In this document: positions 43,011 through 54,151 of the stretch, one piece after another | Layout of the letters: every line of letters begins with the position of its first letter | Numbering within the stretch: the first letter of the stretch is position 1 | Source of the DNA: Chryseobacterium daeguense DSM 19388 | GTDB lineage: Bacteria; Bacteroidota; Bacteroidia; Flavobacteriales; Weeksellaceae | Reading direction: 5' to 3' | NCBI RefSeq assembly: GCF_000430825.1 | Contig: NZ_AUMT01000003.1 | Location: 248,001-312,000 of the forward strand | DNA length: 64,000 nt | Translations under genes and position numbers: made by a program | Notes under the pieces: generated by a model | Seen by the model: only the letters and a program-made list of their open reading frames with translations | Databases searched by the model: none | Told to the model about the DNA's origin: nothing

Positions 43011-44465
43011 TTACGGTTTATTCCACCAAACTTTTACGTTGATATCATCACCGCCCATCTGCTGAACTGCTGTCTGATAGTTTGCCGTATTCAACACTTT
43101 TGGATTCGGTGGATACATTAATCTTGAAGGAAGGTTTCCGTTGTTCAACAATCCGCCGTTGTTTGGAAGCACCGGAAAGCCCGTTCTTCTTTTTTCAAAC
43201 CATTGCTGCTGATCCACAAAGAACAAAGCCACATATTTCTGAAGCATAATTCTCTCTAAAGTCCCGTTGTAAGCCACATTAGGATTCGTAAAATAATTGG
43301 CCGGCATGGTAGAACCCCACTGCTCGATAGTCGCTTTTACTCCATTTTCATAGAACGTCTGTGCATTTCCCGGAATAATTCCTTTAAATGCCAGCTCGGA
43401 AAGCGTAAACTGCAATTCTGCATACGGATAAATCAAAATATTTAACGGTGCTTTTGCAAGATTCTGATTCATGTTTGAAGGCTGATAATTGAACGTCGTC
43501 CCGAAAGCATATCCGGAAGGAGCTCCTTTATAACCGATATTTGCATTGGTGGCAAGATCTTTTGCCTGCCCGAAGAACATAGACATTCTTGGGTCATTAT
43601 TTTGTTTTAAAGTTTCAACAAAAAACGCTGAAGCGGCTCTTCCTGTCGTGAAATCCTGAGGTCTTGCAATTGGCGGAAGAAGTGGTGCAACTCCCGTGAT
43701 GTTTAGTTTAGCGGTCTCTGCATTGCTCTGGAAAATAGGAAATGTAGTTGGGTTATTTATGATTTCCTGAATTCTTTCATGTACATTTACCTCACCATTT
43801 TTACTCAAAATCCTTGTTAATAATCTTAAAGAAAGTGAATTACAGAATTTTTTCCAGTTGGTAATTCCGTTGGTGTCTGTTCCTGCATTGTAGAAAAGGT
43901 CTGTTCCTGAAATTGGCTTGTTGGTGATGAAAAGTGAGTTTGCTTCTTTCAGATCATTCAGTAACTGAATATAAATATCCTTCTGCTTATCAAATTTCGG
44001 CTGGGTAATTCCTTCATCCAACCTTGAGGCTTCTGTAAAAGGAACGTCCCCGAAACTATCTGTAAGATTTGAAAGAATCCATGCGTTCATTACCAGGGCA
44101 ATTGCCTGATAATTTTTATCATTTGACTTAATAGCAGCCATTTTAAGGTCTCTGATCTGCTTCAGCCATCTATAATTGTTATTCCAGAAGCCAGCTCCTG
44201 TATTTTCGGTCATGTAGTAACGGCTCAGGGAATTTCCTTCATTAGGAAAATCAAGGGAAACCTGCATGATATCGAAAGTAAAATCATTAGCCCTCATATA
44301 ATTAATTGAGGCCATATTGTACTGTGCCGGCGCGAGAAAACTTGATACCTCAGGCTCCAATATCCTGCTTGTATCTGTATTGATTTCGTCTAAAGTCCTG
44401 TCGCAAGATAGAGTGACTAAGCCCAATCCGGCCAGAAGAAAATATTTAAGTATTGTTTTTTTCAT
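43011..44465 (-). CDS. SusD/RagB-like outer-membrane substrate-binding lipoprotein
   Basis: 484 residues. Lipoprotein signal with VTLSC (Cys21). The body resembles the SusD-like_2 group (ILEPEVSSFLAPAQYNMASI; NAWILSNLTDSFGDVPFTEA with the classical DxxGDVP motif; ELAFKGIIPGNA; WGSTMPANYF; LQKYVALFFVDQQQWFEKRR). It forms the lid on the SusC barrel and captures ligand at the cell surface. Starts 11 nt behind susC. Confidence 0.93.
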   Translation of the reverse strand: MKKTILKYFLLAGLGLVTLSCDRTLDEINTDTSRILEPEVSSFLAPAQYNMASINYMRANDFTFDIMQVSLDFPNEGNSLSRYYMTENTGAGFWNNNYRWLKQIRDLKMAAIKSNDKNYQAIALVMNAWILSNLTDSFGDVPFTEASRLDEGITQPKFDKQKDIYIQLLNDLKEANSLFITNKPISGTDLFYNAGTDTNGITNWKKFCNSLSLRLLTRILSKNGEVNVHERIQEIINNPTTFPIFQSNAETAKLNITGVAPLLPPIARPQDFTTGRAASAFFVETLKQNNDPRMSMFFGQAKDLATNANIGYKGAPSGYAFGTTFNYQPSNMNQNLAKAPLNILIYPYAELQFTLSELAFKGIIPGNAQTFYENGVKATIEQWGSTMPANYFTNPNVAYNGTLERIMLQKYVALFFVDQQQWFEKRRTGFPVLPNNGGLLNNGNLPSRLMYPPNPKVLNTANYQTAVQQMGGDDINVKVWWNKP

Positions 44466-44476
44466 GTCTGATTAAT

Positions 44477-47455
44477 TTAAAATTTTACATTAAGCTGGAA
44501 CCCTACCGTTCTGGCAGTCGGTAACTGACCTACTTCCACTCCAGGAGTGATAGTTGCATTGTCTAAAGTGGCCACTTCCGGATCGAATAATGGAAATTTC
44601 GTCCACATCCAAAGATTTCTACCGAAAATAGCTATGGTAAGATCTGTTAACTTTAAATTTTGAGTGAGTGATTTAGGGAAAGAATATGAAATCCTTGCGT
44701 CTCTCAATTTTATAAAAGAGGTATCGAATGTATTGGTTTCTACATTTGCTCTTCTGTAATAATCTGCATAGTAGGTAGATAACGGGATGCCTTTAACATT
44801 GGTAGAATAAGATCCGTCGGCATTCTGCACAACTCCACTTCCTATAATTAAGCCATCCGGATTTTCTCTTCCTACAAGGGTATGCTCAAGTTTCCCCTGT
44901 TCCGACATCTTGTGGTGAGACTGGGAATAGGCAACTCCTTTGTACTGCCCGTCAAATGAGAAACTTATAGTAAAGTTTTTAATTTTAAATTCATTCTGAA
45001 GGCCGGCTCTCCAAAGTGGATATGCATTTCCGATTTTCTTCACTTGGGTTGGTTTCGCCGTCAATCCATCTGATCCGTATATTACCTGACCGTCCGGAGA
45101 ATACATCAGACCGTATCCGTACATATCTCCAAGAGATCCACCTACAACCGCATTATAATACACTACTCCGCCTACACTTCCCATAGTATAAGGCTCTCCT
45201 TTAAATTCTTCAGGTAAAGACAGGATCTTATTTCTGTTCATAGACCAGTTTGCTGATATATTCCATGAGAAATTTTTGTTTTTAACAGGATATGCATTCA
45301 ATATCATCTCGATTCCCCTGTTCCTGATTTCTCCGGCGTTGATTACCTTTAAGGAATATCCCGTTTCCCATAATACAGGAACATTCCTGATGATCTGATC
45401 TTTTGAGTTACTTTGATAAGCGGTAATATTATATGTCAATCTATTTTTAAATAAGCTGAAATCCATACCGGCTTCAATATTGGTAATCATTTCAGGTCTC
45501 AGGTTCGGATTAGCGTAGGTGCTTGGTATTTCTACCGATCCCGGGAATGAGCTTACACTGTAATAATTAGCCAGCTGGTACGGAGTGGTATCATTTCCAA
45601 CCTTAGCCCATGAAGCCCTGAATTTCCACATGTTAAGGGTATTCGACCTTAATGCAAAAATATCGGAAAGAATAAATGAAGAAGCTACTGACGGGTAAAA
45701 ATAAGAACGGTTTGCTTTTGGAAGCGCACTGCTCCAGTCATTTCTGGCTGTGATGTCTAAGAATACTTTTTCCTGATAATTGAAGTTTAATAATCCATAT
45801 AAGCTGTTTACCATTTTATCATAAGGCTTCGGGATTTTAAAATCCTGTGCAATAGCATTCGTAAGACTGTAAACTCCCGGATTTTTAAGACCTATTGCAA
45901 AATAATCCTGAGTTTTTTGCTCTTCATACTGAGAACCTCCACCCGCAGTTGCGGCTACATTTAAATCCCCGAATTTATTTTTATAGTTAACCATCAGGTC
46001 ATTATTAAAATTAAATCCATTGATATATTGTTCTCTGTAATACCCTTTTAGGTAATTTGCAGAGCTGTAAGGTCTTCTCTGAGTACGCAATTCATCATTC
46101 CAAATCATTCCTGATCTTACTAAAACATCAAAATGCTTATCAATCTGATAGTTTAAGCTTACATTTCCTGTGATTCCTTTTCTGTTTACGCTATTCGTCA
46201 TTTCATAAGCAATCAGATAAGGATTGTCGATAAATGAGCTGAACGGGTGAATCTGGTCTACATTTTCCTGACCCGGCTTCCAGATTGGCTTGTACCACGC
46301 CAGGTCTACATTCGGATTCTGGAAAATCATGAAATAGGAAATAGACTGGTTGTTATACCCTGTTGCAGGAAGGTTATCACTTTTTGTATGCGCATAGGAT
46401 AACTTAATGCTGCTTTTTAATTTTGAAGTTAATTTATGATCTACCGAAAACTGCGCATTCCATCTGTCGAAGCCGGTATTGGGCATCATCCATTCGTTTT
46501 TCAGATAGGTTAAAGAGCCCCGGAATGAAGTTTTATCGTTAGAACTTTCTATAGACAAGTTGTTTGAATAGGTAGAACCTGTCCTCCAGAAACCTTTGAT
46601 GTTATCTTTGTAAGGTCTCCATAATTGTCTTTCTTTGCTCTGTCCATTTTGATTAGGATCATACTGGAAGTAGTACTGCCCGTCGAACTTCGGCCCGAAA
46701 GCACTGCTGGTTCCTCCGGTACTTACACCGTCTGCAGAAGCTCCGTAAGAATAGTAAAACTGTCCTGCTGTATTTTTTGTTAGTGTTCCCTGTCCGTATT
46801 CATATTGATAATCCGGCCATTTCAGTACGGTATCATAGCTGGAATAAGAGTTGAAATTCACCTGGAACTTACCGTCTTTTCCTTTTCCTGATTTTGTGGT
46901 GATCATAATCGCGCCCTTTGCACCTCTTGAACCATATAAAGCCGCAGCCGTAGGTCCTTTCAATACTGTAATGCTTTCTATATCATCAGGGTTGATGCTG
47001 CTTACCTCATTTCCATAATCAATCGGAAGATCTCCTCCTGAACCGGCCCCGTAAGCCGGTGTACCCGTACCCACAGATCTGCTGTTCATCGGGACACCGT
47101 CTACCACAATTAAAGCCTGGTTATCATCCATGCTGCTCATTGAAACATCACCCCTTAAAGTAATTCTGGGTGTAGATAAAGGTCCTGCTCCTGCAGTCTG
47201 AATCTTTAACCCGGCTACTTTTCCTTCTAATGCTCCCGTCCAGTTATTGTTTTGGGTTCTTAGAAGCTCATCAGATTTAATGGTTTCAGTAGAATATCCC
47301 AAAGACTTGTCCTGTCTTTTGATCCCTAAAGCAGTTACCACCACCTCGTCAATGCTTCTGATTGTGTCTTTCTTAGCTTTTTGCTGAGCCGTAAGATTGA
47401 CACTTACTAATCCTAGCAGTGACAAAACCAACAGCTTTTGTGTCTCTTTACGCAT
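44477..47455 (-). CDS. SusC/RagA-like TonB-dependent outer-membrane transporter
   Basis: 992 residues. Signal peptide (MRKETQKLLVLSLLGLVSVNLTAQQ) then directly the TonB box and plug (DEVVVTALGIKRQDKSLGYS, LRGDVSMSS, ALIVVDGVPM, SITVLKGPTAAALYGSRGAKG). The usual N-terminal carboxypeptidase-like regulatory domain is missing, so the protein is shorter than typical SusC. The rest is a 22-strand barrel ending in the aromatic FQLNVKF. Imports an oligomeric nutrient with its SusD partner. The promoter carries six 11-bp hexamer repeats (47500-47560). Confidence 0.94.
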   Translation of the reverse strand: MRKETQKLLVLSLLGLVSVNLTAQQKAKKDTIRSIDEVVVTALGIKRQDKSLGYSTETIKSDELLRTQNNNWTGALEGKVAGLKIQTAGAGPLSTPRITLRGDVSMSSMDDNQALIVVDGVPMNSRSVGTGTPAYGAGSGGDLPIDYGNEVSSINPDDIESITVLKGPTAAALYGSRGAKGAIMITTKSGKGKDGKFQVNFNSYSSYDTVLKWPDYQYEYGQGTLTKNTAGQFYYSYGASADGVSTGGTSSAFGPKFDGQYYFQYDPNQNGQSKERQLWRPYKDNIKGFWRTGSTYSNNLSIESSNDKTSFRGSLTYLKNEWMMPNTGFDRWNAQFSVDHKLTSKLKSSIKLSYAHTKSDNLPATGYNNQSISYFMIFQNPNVDLAWYKPIWKPGQENVDQIHPFSSFIDNPYLIAYEMTNSVNRKGITGNVSLNYQIDKHFDVLVRSGMIWNDELRTQRRPYSSANYLKGYYREQYINGFNFNNDLMVNYKNKFGDLNVAATAGGGSQYEEQKTQDYFAIGLKNPGVYSLTNAIAQDFKIPKPYDKMVNSLYGLLNFNYQEKVFLDITARNDWSSALPKANRSYFYPSVASSFILSDIFALRSNTLNMWKFRASWAKVGNDTTPYQLANYYSVSSFPGSVEIPSTYANPNLRPEMITNIEAGMDFSLFKNRLTYNITAYQSNSKDQIIRNVPVLWETGYSLKVINAGEIRNRGIEMILNAYPVKNKNFSWNISANWSMNRNKILSLPEEFKGEPYTMGSVGGVVYYNAVVGGSLGDMYGYGLMYSPDGQVIYGSDGLTAKPTQVKKIGNAYPLWRAGLQNEFKIKNFTISFSFDGQYKGVAYSQSHHKMSEQGKLEHTLVGRENPDGLIIGSGVVQNADGSYSTNVKGIPLSTYYADYYRRANVETNTFDTSFIKLRDARISYSFPKSLTQNLKLTDLTIAIFGRNLWMWTKFPLFDPEVATLDNATITPGVEVGQLPTARTVGFQLNVKF

Positions 47456-47471
47456 ATCCTTTTTGTTTGCG

Positions 47472-47560
47472 CAAAATTAAAACGACATTATGGTTATGGC
47501 TTTAACACGGTTTTAACGTTTATTAAAGAATTATTAAACGCTATATTAATTTATTTTTAA
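47472..47560 (-). promoter_or_regulatory. Predicted Pho-box-like promoter of susCD
   Basis: On the minus strand six hexamers begin exactly every 11 bp from 47560: TTAAAA, TTAATA, TTTAAT, TTTAAT, TTAAAA, TTAAAG (ending 47500). Twenty nt later is TAATTTTG (47479-47472), a full -7 match; no -33 box is present, its place being taken by the last repeat. Confidence 0.65.
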
Positions 47561-47728
47561 CGAAATTATATACACGTATGATTAACAATAGGTTAAAGGA
47601 ATTAAGAAATTTTAATGTTTAATGCCCATAATATTTCCCTAACTTTATTGTCTTTTCCTGAGAAAATAATGAATACCACATACATACCTCATCATTTTCA
47701 AGCTTAAAAATTAATTCGTATTTAAGCA
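47561..47728. other. AT-rich spacer
   Basis: No gene. A further TTAA-type pair with 11-bp spacing (TTAACC, TTAATC) lies just upstream of the array at about 47576-47592 on the minus strand. Confidence 0.4.
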
Positions 47729-47757
47729 AAAAGCCCGCCTCAAATGAGACGGACTTC
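47729..47757 (-). terminator. Terminator of the glycerophosphodiesterase
   Basis: AAGCCCGCCTCA faces TGAGACGGACTT with two mismatches; on the minus strand the stem is followed by a TTTTTGC tract. Confidence 0.7.
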
Positions 47758-47779
47758 TATAACTAAGATTAAAAAATGC

Positions 47780-48526
47780 TTATTTATTTTTCAGCTGGTC
47801 AGGAATATTGGTAGTAATAAATCCTATCCCCTGTTTTTTCAGCTCTTCATAGATCGCTACGTCATTTACTGTCCAGGCGTTTGTGATAAGGCCTAATGCC
47901 TTTGCTTCAGATATCCATGTAGGGTTTTTCTGGAAAATGCTGTAGTGATAGTCTATTCCGTCCAGCCCTTCATCTTTGATCTGCTGTGGAGACAATTCTC
48001 CTTTCAGATACTGTACCTTAAACGATGGTTCAAGCTTTTTGATTTCCTTACAGATATTTAAACTGAAAGAAATGAATTCACTTTGCGATTCCAGCTTCAT
48101 GTCTTTAATCATTTTGACGGTTTTCGCAGTAAGCTCATCCTCTTTTTCCTTTGTTTTATCAGGTTTTATTTCAACAATCAGCTTTAGTGACTTGTCTTTT
48201 TTACCCTGTTTCAGATAATCCTTTAAAGTGGGTAAATCTTCACCATTGGAAAGCTTTACCTTTTTTAATTCTTTAAAATCCGTTTCCGAAATTTCCATTT
48301 TTGCATGATGTTCATCATGGTTCACTACCAAAACGCCGTCTTTAGTCATCCTTACATCGAACTCTGATCCGTAGATTTTAAGGTTCTGGGCATTTTCCAA
48401 TGACTTCAATGAATTTTCGGTAGTTGGCGGCTGCGACTGAAAATAGCCTCTGTGCGCAATAATCTGGGTTTGTGCCTTCATTACAACTGTGCTTAAAACT
48501 GCTAACCCTAAGATAAAATTTTTCAT
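47780..48526 (-). CDS. Glycerophosphodiester phosphodiesterase family protein
   Basis: 248 residues. Signal peptide (MKNFILGLAVLSTVVMKAQ). GDPD TIM-barrel motifs: IIAHRGYFQSQPPTTENS (catalytic HR and the metal Glu), GSEFDVRMTKDGVLVVNHDE (E-x-D and catalytic His), LIVEIKP and the C-terminal VNDVAIYEELKKQGIGFITTN-type end. Hydrolyses glycerophosphodiesters to glycerol-3-phosphate and an alcohol in the periplasm. Between two TonB receptors, consistent with a phosphorus-scavenging block. Own promoter not resolved: a TACCTTTA near 48548 is close to the -7 consensus. Confidence 0.93.
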   Translation of the reverse strand: MKNFILGLAVLSTVVMKAQTQIIAHRGYFQSQPPTTENSLKSLENAQNLKIYGSEFDVRMTKDGVLVVNHDEHHAKMEISETDFKELKKVKLSNGEDLPTLKDYLKQGKKDKSLKLIVEIKPDKTKEKEDELTAKTVKMIKDMKLESQSEFISFSLNICKEIKKLEPSFKVQYLKGELSPQQIKDEGLDGIDYHYSIFQKNPTWISEAKALGLITNAWTVNDVAIYEELKKQGIGFITTNIPDQLKNK

Positions 48527-48669
48527 AATATAAATTTGATATTAATAAAGGTAGTTAAATTTGTGAATGTGAATTTTTGCTTTGTAAATGAATGGTGAAT
48601 TATATATTTTAATATTGACAATTCACAATTTCTGATTCACAATTCACCATAAACTATTATTCACAATTT
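48527..48669. repeat. Spacer with ATTCACA heptad-like repeats
   Basis: Several units of AATTCACAATT and GATTCACAATTCACC between 48615 and 48667. No gene. Confidence 0.5.
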
Positions 48670-51600
48670 TTAAAACGAATACTTCGCTCCGACCTGGATC
48701 TGGTAAGGGTTCCCTGACAATGGCTCCAAACCGCTCGTATTCAGATTATATTTAAGCTCTTTCGTTACCGGATCAAATCCTGAGATTCTGTACAGTGACA
48801 TATTTCCGTAAGATTTGTTTACACCCCACTCTCTGTTTAGCAAATTCGCAACATTGAAAATATCCACGGAAAGCTCAAATGCCCCTATTTTTTCAAATTT
48901 GAATTTTTTCGCTACACGTACATCCCAAACTCCATAGAATCCGTTTTTCCCGCCGTTTCTTTCTGCGATCTGGTTGTTATAATCCGTGATGTAGTTTTTC
49001 AGTGCAGATCCTACTTCAGGGTTATCAATTAAAGTTTGTGTAAGGTTAGGGAAAATATACGCCAGATCATTAGAATCAACAAAATCACCGTTTACATTTC
49101 CTCCGGCCGTCACTGAGAAACGTGTCCCGCCGATTCCAGCATACCTGATTCCCAAAGTAAATCCTGCAATGGTAGGTGAATTTCCATAGATCACCACTTT
49201 ATTTCTGAACTGATTATCAGAATAGGTCATTCTAAGGTTTCTCGGATCACTAGGAGTTAATGTAGACAGTGTCGCAGAATTGGCTACATTCCCGTTGTAA
49301 GAAGTATTATCCTTAATATCTGACCAGGTGTAACTTGCCGTAATTTCCCCGTCTTTCCAGTAGCGGTAACTTGTATCTACCACAAATGAAAACTGGTTTA
49401 CTTTCCCGTCACTTACCAGCTCCAGAACCCTTCCGAAATTCTGGTTGATTCTGCCGTCTTTCCAGTTCATAGTTCCGTTTGCCGCAACCGATGTTATAGG
49501 TACGAAAACGCCTCTTCCGCCTTCCTTATCCAAAGTGAAAAAAGGATCAGCCTTCATATTCCTGTCGTAGTAGAAATAATTGTTTCTTCCTAAAGCCATA
49601 TATCCTGCAATTCCCGCTCTGAATCTTTCATTAAAGAAATGTGTATAGGAAATATTCGCTTTGTAAACCACAGGAACTTTTGCATCTTCGCCTGTATAAT
49701 TGATGGTAGGAAGCTGATACTGAGGCAGTGTAGGAACTGTTCCGTAATCATTTCTATAACTGATGAAATCCGGCGTCAAACCAATTTGAGAAGGATTTAC
49801 ATCCACCGTGGCCAAATGTTTTCCGTCAAACACCAGATTATTAATTACCATATAATTATTGATATCAGATGAGAAAATTCCCGCTCCGAACTTTAAGAAA
49901 TCCTTGTTTCCTTCATTAATATTCCAGTCAAACTGAAATCTTGGCTGGATAATAAACGACTGAATCTGATTATCCGTGCGGATTCCCATTTCGTCATATA
50001 ATTTTTGGTTAAACTCTGCTTTGGGATATCCACCGTAATCAAGCCTTAAACCAGCCATTAAATCTAAGCCTCTGGCAATTTTAGTCTGAATCTGTCCGTA
50101 AACTCCGATGTTCCAGATATTTGATTTCACGGAAGGATCTTCCATCAAAGGAACTTCCCTGTAGAACCTGTAAGCCGTAAGATTATTAAAATTATAAAGA
50201 TTATCCGGATTGGTAGCCGCTTCCCTGAAATGGAACCTTCCGTTTACCTCGCTTCCGTAAACTGATCTTGCCGTAGTGTACATAAGATCTGCTCCAAAAG
50301 TATATTTAATCTTATCTGTATTATAGTATAAATTATCTACAATCTGGAAAACATTATTTCTGAAGCTTTCCTGAGCAAAACGATGTCCCCCGATTTGGAT
50401 ATTGGTAGCTTTATTACCATCAATATTAGTGATGATGTTTTCTACAATTGCCCTTGGCACGGCATGTCCCAGCTCATCATTCTGGTAGCTGTCCTGGAAA
50501 GTATACAGATATTGAGCCTTTAATTCATTGGTCATATTAGGCTTTAAGTTTGATCTTAAAGTTAACAAAAGGCTGTTGTCAAGGTTTTTATCATTTCCGT
50601 AGGATTCGAAGAAGTTGATGGCTGTGTTATCACCCAAACCGTTTTTGTTCATGTCGTAGGTGAAGTTATTTCTTAATGTCAATAAGTTTTTGTCATTAAT
50701 CTGCCAGTCGAGACGCAAAAATCCTGCATCAGAATTTCGTACTTTATCAAAGCTGCCGAACTGCTGTGTATTGGCAACACCATATTTTGCCCTTGCAATA
50801 TCCAGGAATTTATTTAATGTTGCAGTTGTTGTATTTAATCTAAGCTCATCTTCACGTGATCTGATATCAGCAATCTGTAACGGTCTAGAATCCAACTGAT
50901 GATCCCAAGCTACGAAAAAGTGTAATTTATTTTTAATAATCGGGCCACCCAATGAAAACCCGAACTGCGAGGTGGAGAAATCATTGTTTCTTTTATTTCC
51001 ACGGATATCATACGGGCTTGAAAGCCAGTTTGTTCTCAGATATTCCCATGCGCTTCCTGAAAATTTATTGGTTCCCGACTTTGTAACGGCACTTACCGTT
51101 CCGCCGCCGCTTCTTCCCAACGTCACATCATACTGGTTGGTTGTAATTTTAAATTCACGAACGGCTTCAATGGAAATTGAGAAAGGCGCCCCGCTTCGGC
51201 TGGTTGTAGAACCCGCGGAAGTTGGGTTTTTAGCCGTCATCCCGTCAATTGTAAAATTGGTGGAAGAACCCAGCTGTCCGGATAAATTCCCGCCCCTGCC
51301 GCTTAATGGAGAAAGCTCTGTAAGATTGGTGAAATTTCTTCCGTTCACCGGTAAGATTCCGATGTTTTTTGCCGTAATTGCCGTTGCAGCACCCAGGTTT
51401 CCTATTTTGTTTTTCAGGTTTCCTGTGATTACAACTTCTTCAATAGATTTTTCAGCACCACTTACATCTACATTTACGGTTACCTGATCCCCGAAATTTA
51501 CGTTATAGCCCGCCTTCTTTTCATCATTTACAATAACCGTATACGGCCCTCCAAGAGGAATCTCCTTGAAAATATACTCCCCTCTGGAATTCGTTTCGGT

Positions 51601-51771
51601 TTCGGTTTTAAACCCTGTGGATTCATTAATAATCGTTACCTTCACTTTTTCCTTCGCTGCATTACCGATGCCCGTTACCTTACCTGTTATGGAAGCCTGT
51701 GTAGTCTGTGCGTACGCCAGTGTTCCGAAGCTCAGGAATAAAAGTCCCAATACAATTTTTACTTTTCTCAT
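48670..51771 (-). CDS. Oar-like TonB-dependent receptor
   Basis: 1033 residues. Signal peptide (about 1-22, ending AYAQT), a carboxypeptidase-like regulatory domain (ASITGKVTGIGNAAKEKVKV..FKEIPLGGPYTVIVND) and an Oar-type plug (EEVVITGNLKNKIGNLGAATAI, LPVNGRNFTNLTELSP, TIDGMTAKNPTS, EFKITTNQYDVTLGRSGGG). The barrel ends in the aromatic YQIQVGAKYSF. Oar-type receptors import peptides or other ligands without a SusD partner. Its promoter carries five 11-bp hexamer repeats, like susC. Confidence 0.92.
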   Translation of the reverse strand: MRKVKIVLGLLFLSFGTLAYAQTTQASITGKVTGIGNAAKEKVKVTIINESTGFKTETETNSRGEYIFKEIPLGGPYTVIVNDEKKAGYNVNFGDQVTVNVDVSGAEKSIEEVVITGNLKNKIGNLGAATAITAKNIGILPVNGRNFTNLTELSPLSGRGGNLSGQLGSSTNFTIDGMTAKNPTSAGSTTSRSGAPFSISIEAVREFKITTNQYDVTLGRSGGGTVSAVTKSGTNKFSGSAWEYLRTNWLSSPYDIRGNKRNNDFSTSQFGFSLGGPIIKNKLHFFVAWDHQLDSRPLQIADIRSREDELRLNTTTATLNKFLDIARAKYGVANTQQFGSFDKVRNSDAGFLRLDWQINDKNLLTLRNNFTYDMNKNGLGDNTAINFFESYGNDKNLDNSLLLTLRSNLKPNMTNELKAQYLYTFQDSYQNDELGHAVPRAIVENIITNIDGNKATNIQIGGHRFAQESFRNNVFQIVDNLYYNTDKIKYTFGADLMYTTARSVYGSEVNGRFHFREAATNPDNLYNFNNLTAYRFYREVPLMEDPSVKSNIWNIGVYGQIQTKIARGLDLMAGLRLDYGGYPKAEFNQKLYDEMGIRTDNQIQSFIIQPRFQFDWNINEGNKDFLKFGAGIFSSDINNYMVINNLVFDGKHLATVDVNPSQIGLTPDFISYRNDYGTVPTLPQYQLPTINYTGEDAKVPVVYKANISYTHFFNERFRAGIAGYMALGRNNYFYYDRNMKADPFFTLDKEGGRGVFVPITSVAANGTMNWKDGRINQNFGRVLELVSDGKVNQFSFVVDTSYRYWKDGEITASYTWSDIKDNTSYNGNVANSATLSTLTPSDPRNLRMTYSDNQFRNKVVIYGNSPTIAGFTLGIRYAGIGGTRFSVTAGGNVNGDFVDSNDLAYIFPNLTQTLIDNPEVGSALKNYITDYNNQIAERNGGKNGFYGVWDVRVAKKFKFEKIGAFELSVDIFNVANLLNREWGVNKSYGNMSLYRISGFDPVTKELKYNLNTSGLEPLSGNPYQIQVGAKYSF

Positions 51772-51791
51772 GTTTACAAATTAGCTGTGTG

Positions 51792-51870
51792 CAAAGGTAT
51801 TGTGACTTCTCAAGCTTCCTATTTAAGGGAATTTTAACATTTTTTAAATTAAATTGAAACATTATGTTAA
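51792..51870 (-). promoter_or_regulatory. Predicted Pho-box-like promoter of the Oar-like receptor
   Basis: On the minus strand TTAACA (51870), TTTCAA (51859), TTTAAA (51848), TTAAAA (51837) and TTAAAT (51826) begin exactly every 11 bp. After 21 nt comes TACCTTTG (51799-51792), a full -7 match. Confidence 0.65.
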
Positions 51871-51986
51871 ATAAAACTGAACACGCAATTTATCGTGTAG
51901 ACAGCCAGTGCATTGGAATATATTAAGCAATTTTAATTTTCTCATAATATTTAATTCCCATATCTTTTAAATTGGGATTAGTTTAA

Positions 51987-54017
<2,031 letters not shown>

Positions 54018-54052
54018 CAAGCCTAATTCAGTTGTACAAAATATTCAAGATG

Positions 54053-54080
54053 AAGACTGTCGCTGCGGCAGTCTTTTTTT
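54053..54080 (+). terminator. Terminator of ligA
   Basis: AAGACTG/CAGTCTT stem with inner GC pairs, followed by T8. Confidence 0.85.
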
Positions 54081-54151
54081 TATAATTCCAATCATAATGC
54101 CTGACAGAATTTTTATCGTAAATTTATACTAAGAAGCTTAAAATTTTAACT

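Noticed and set aside
48527..48669. A fourth Pho-like array before the GDPD gene
   Set aside because: The TTAA-type hexamers are not in 11-bp phase here; repeats are of the ATTCACA type.
50972..51487. 171-residue plus-strand frame opposite the Oar-like receptor
   Set aside because: Shadow of a well-supported gene; no signal or domain of its own.
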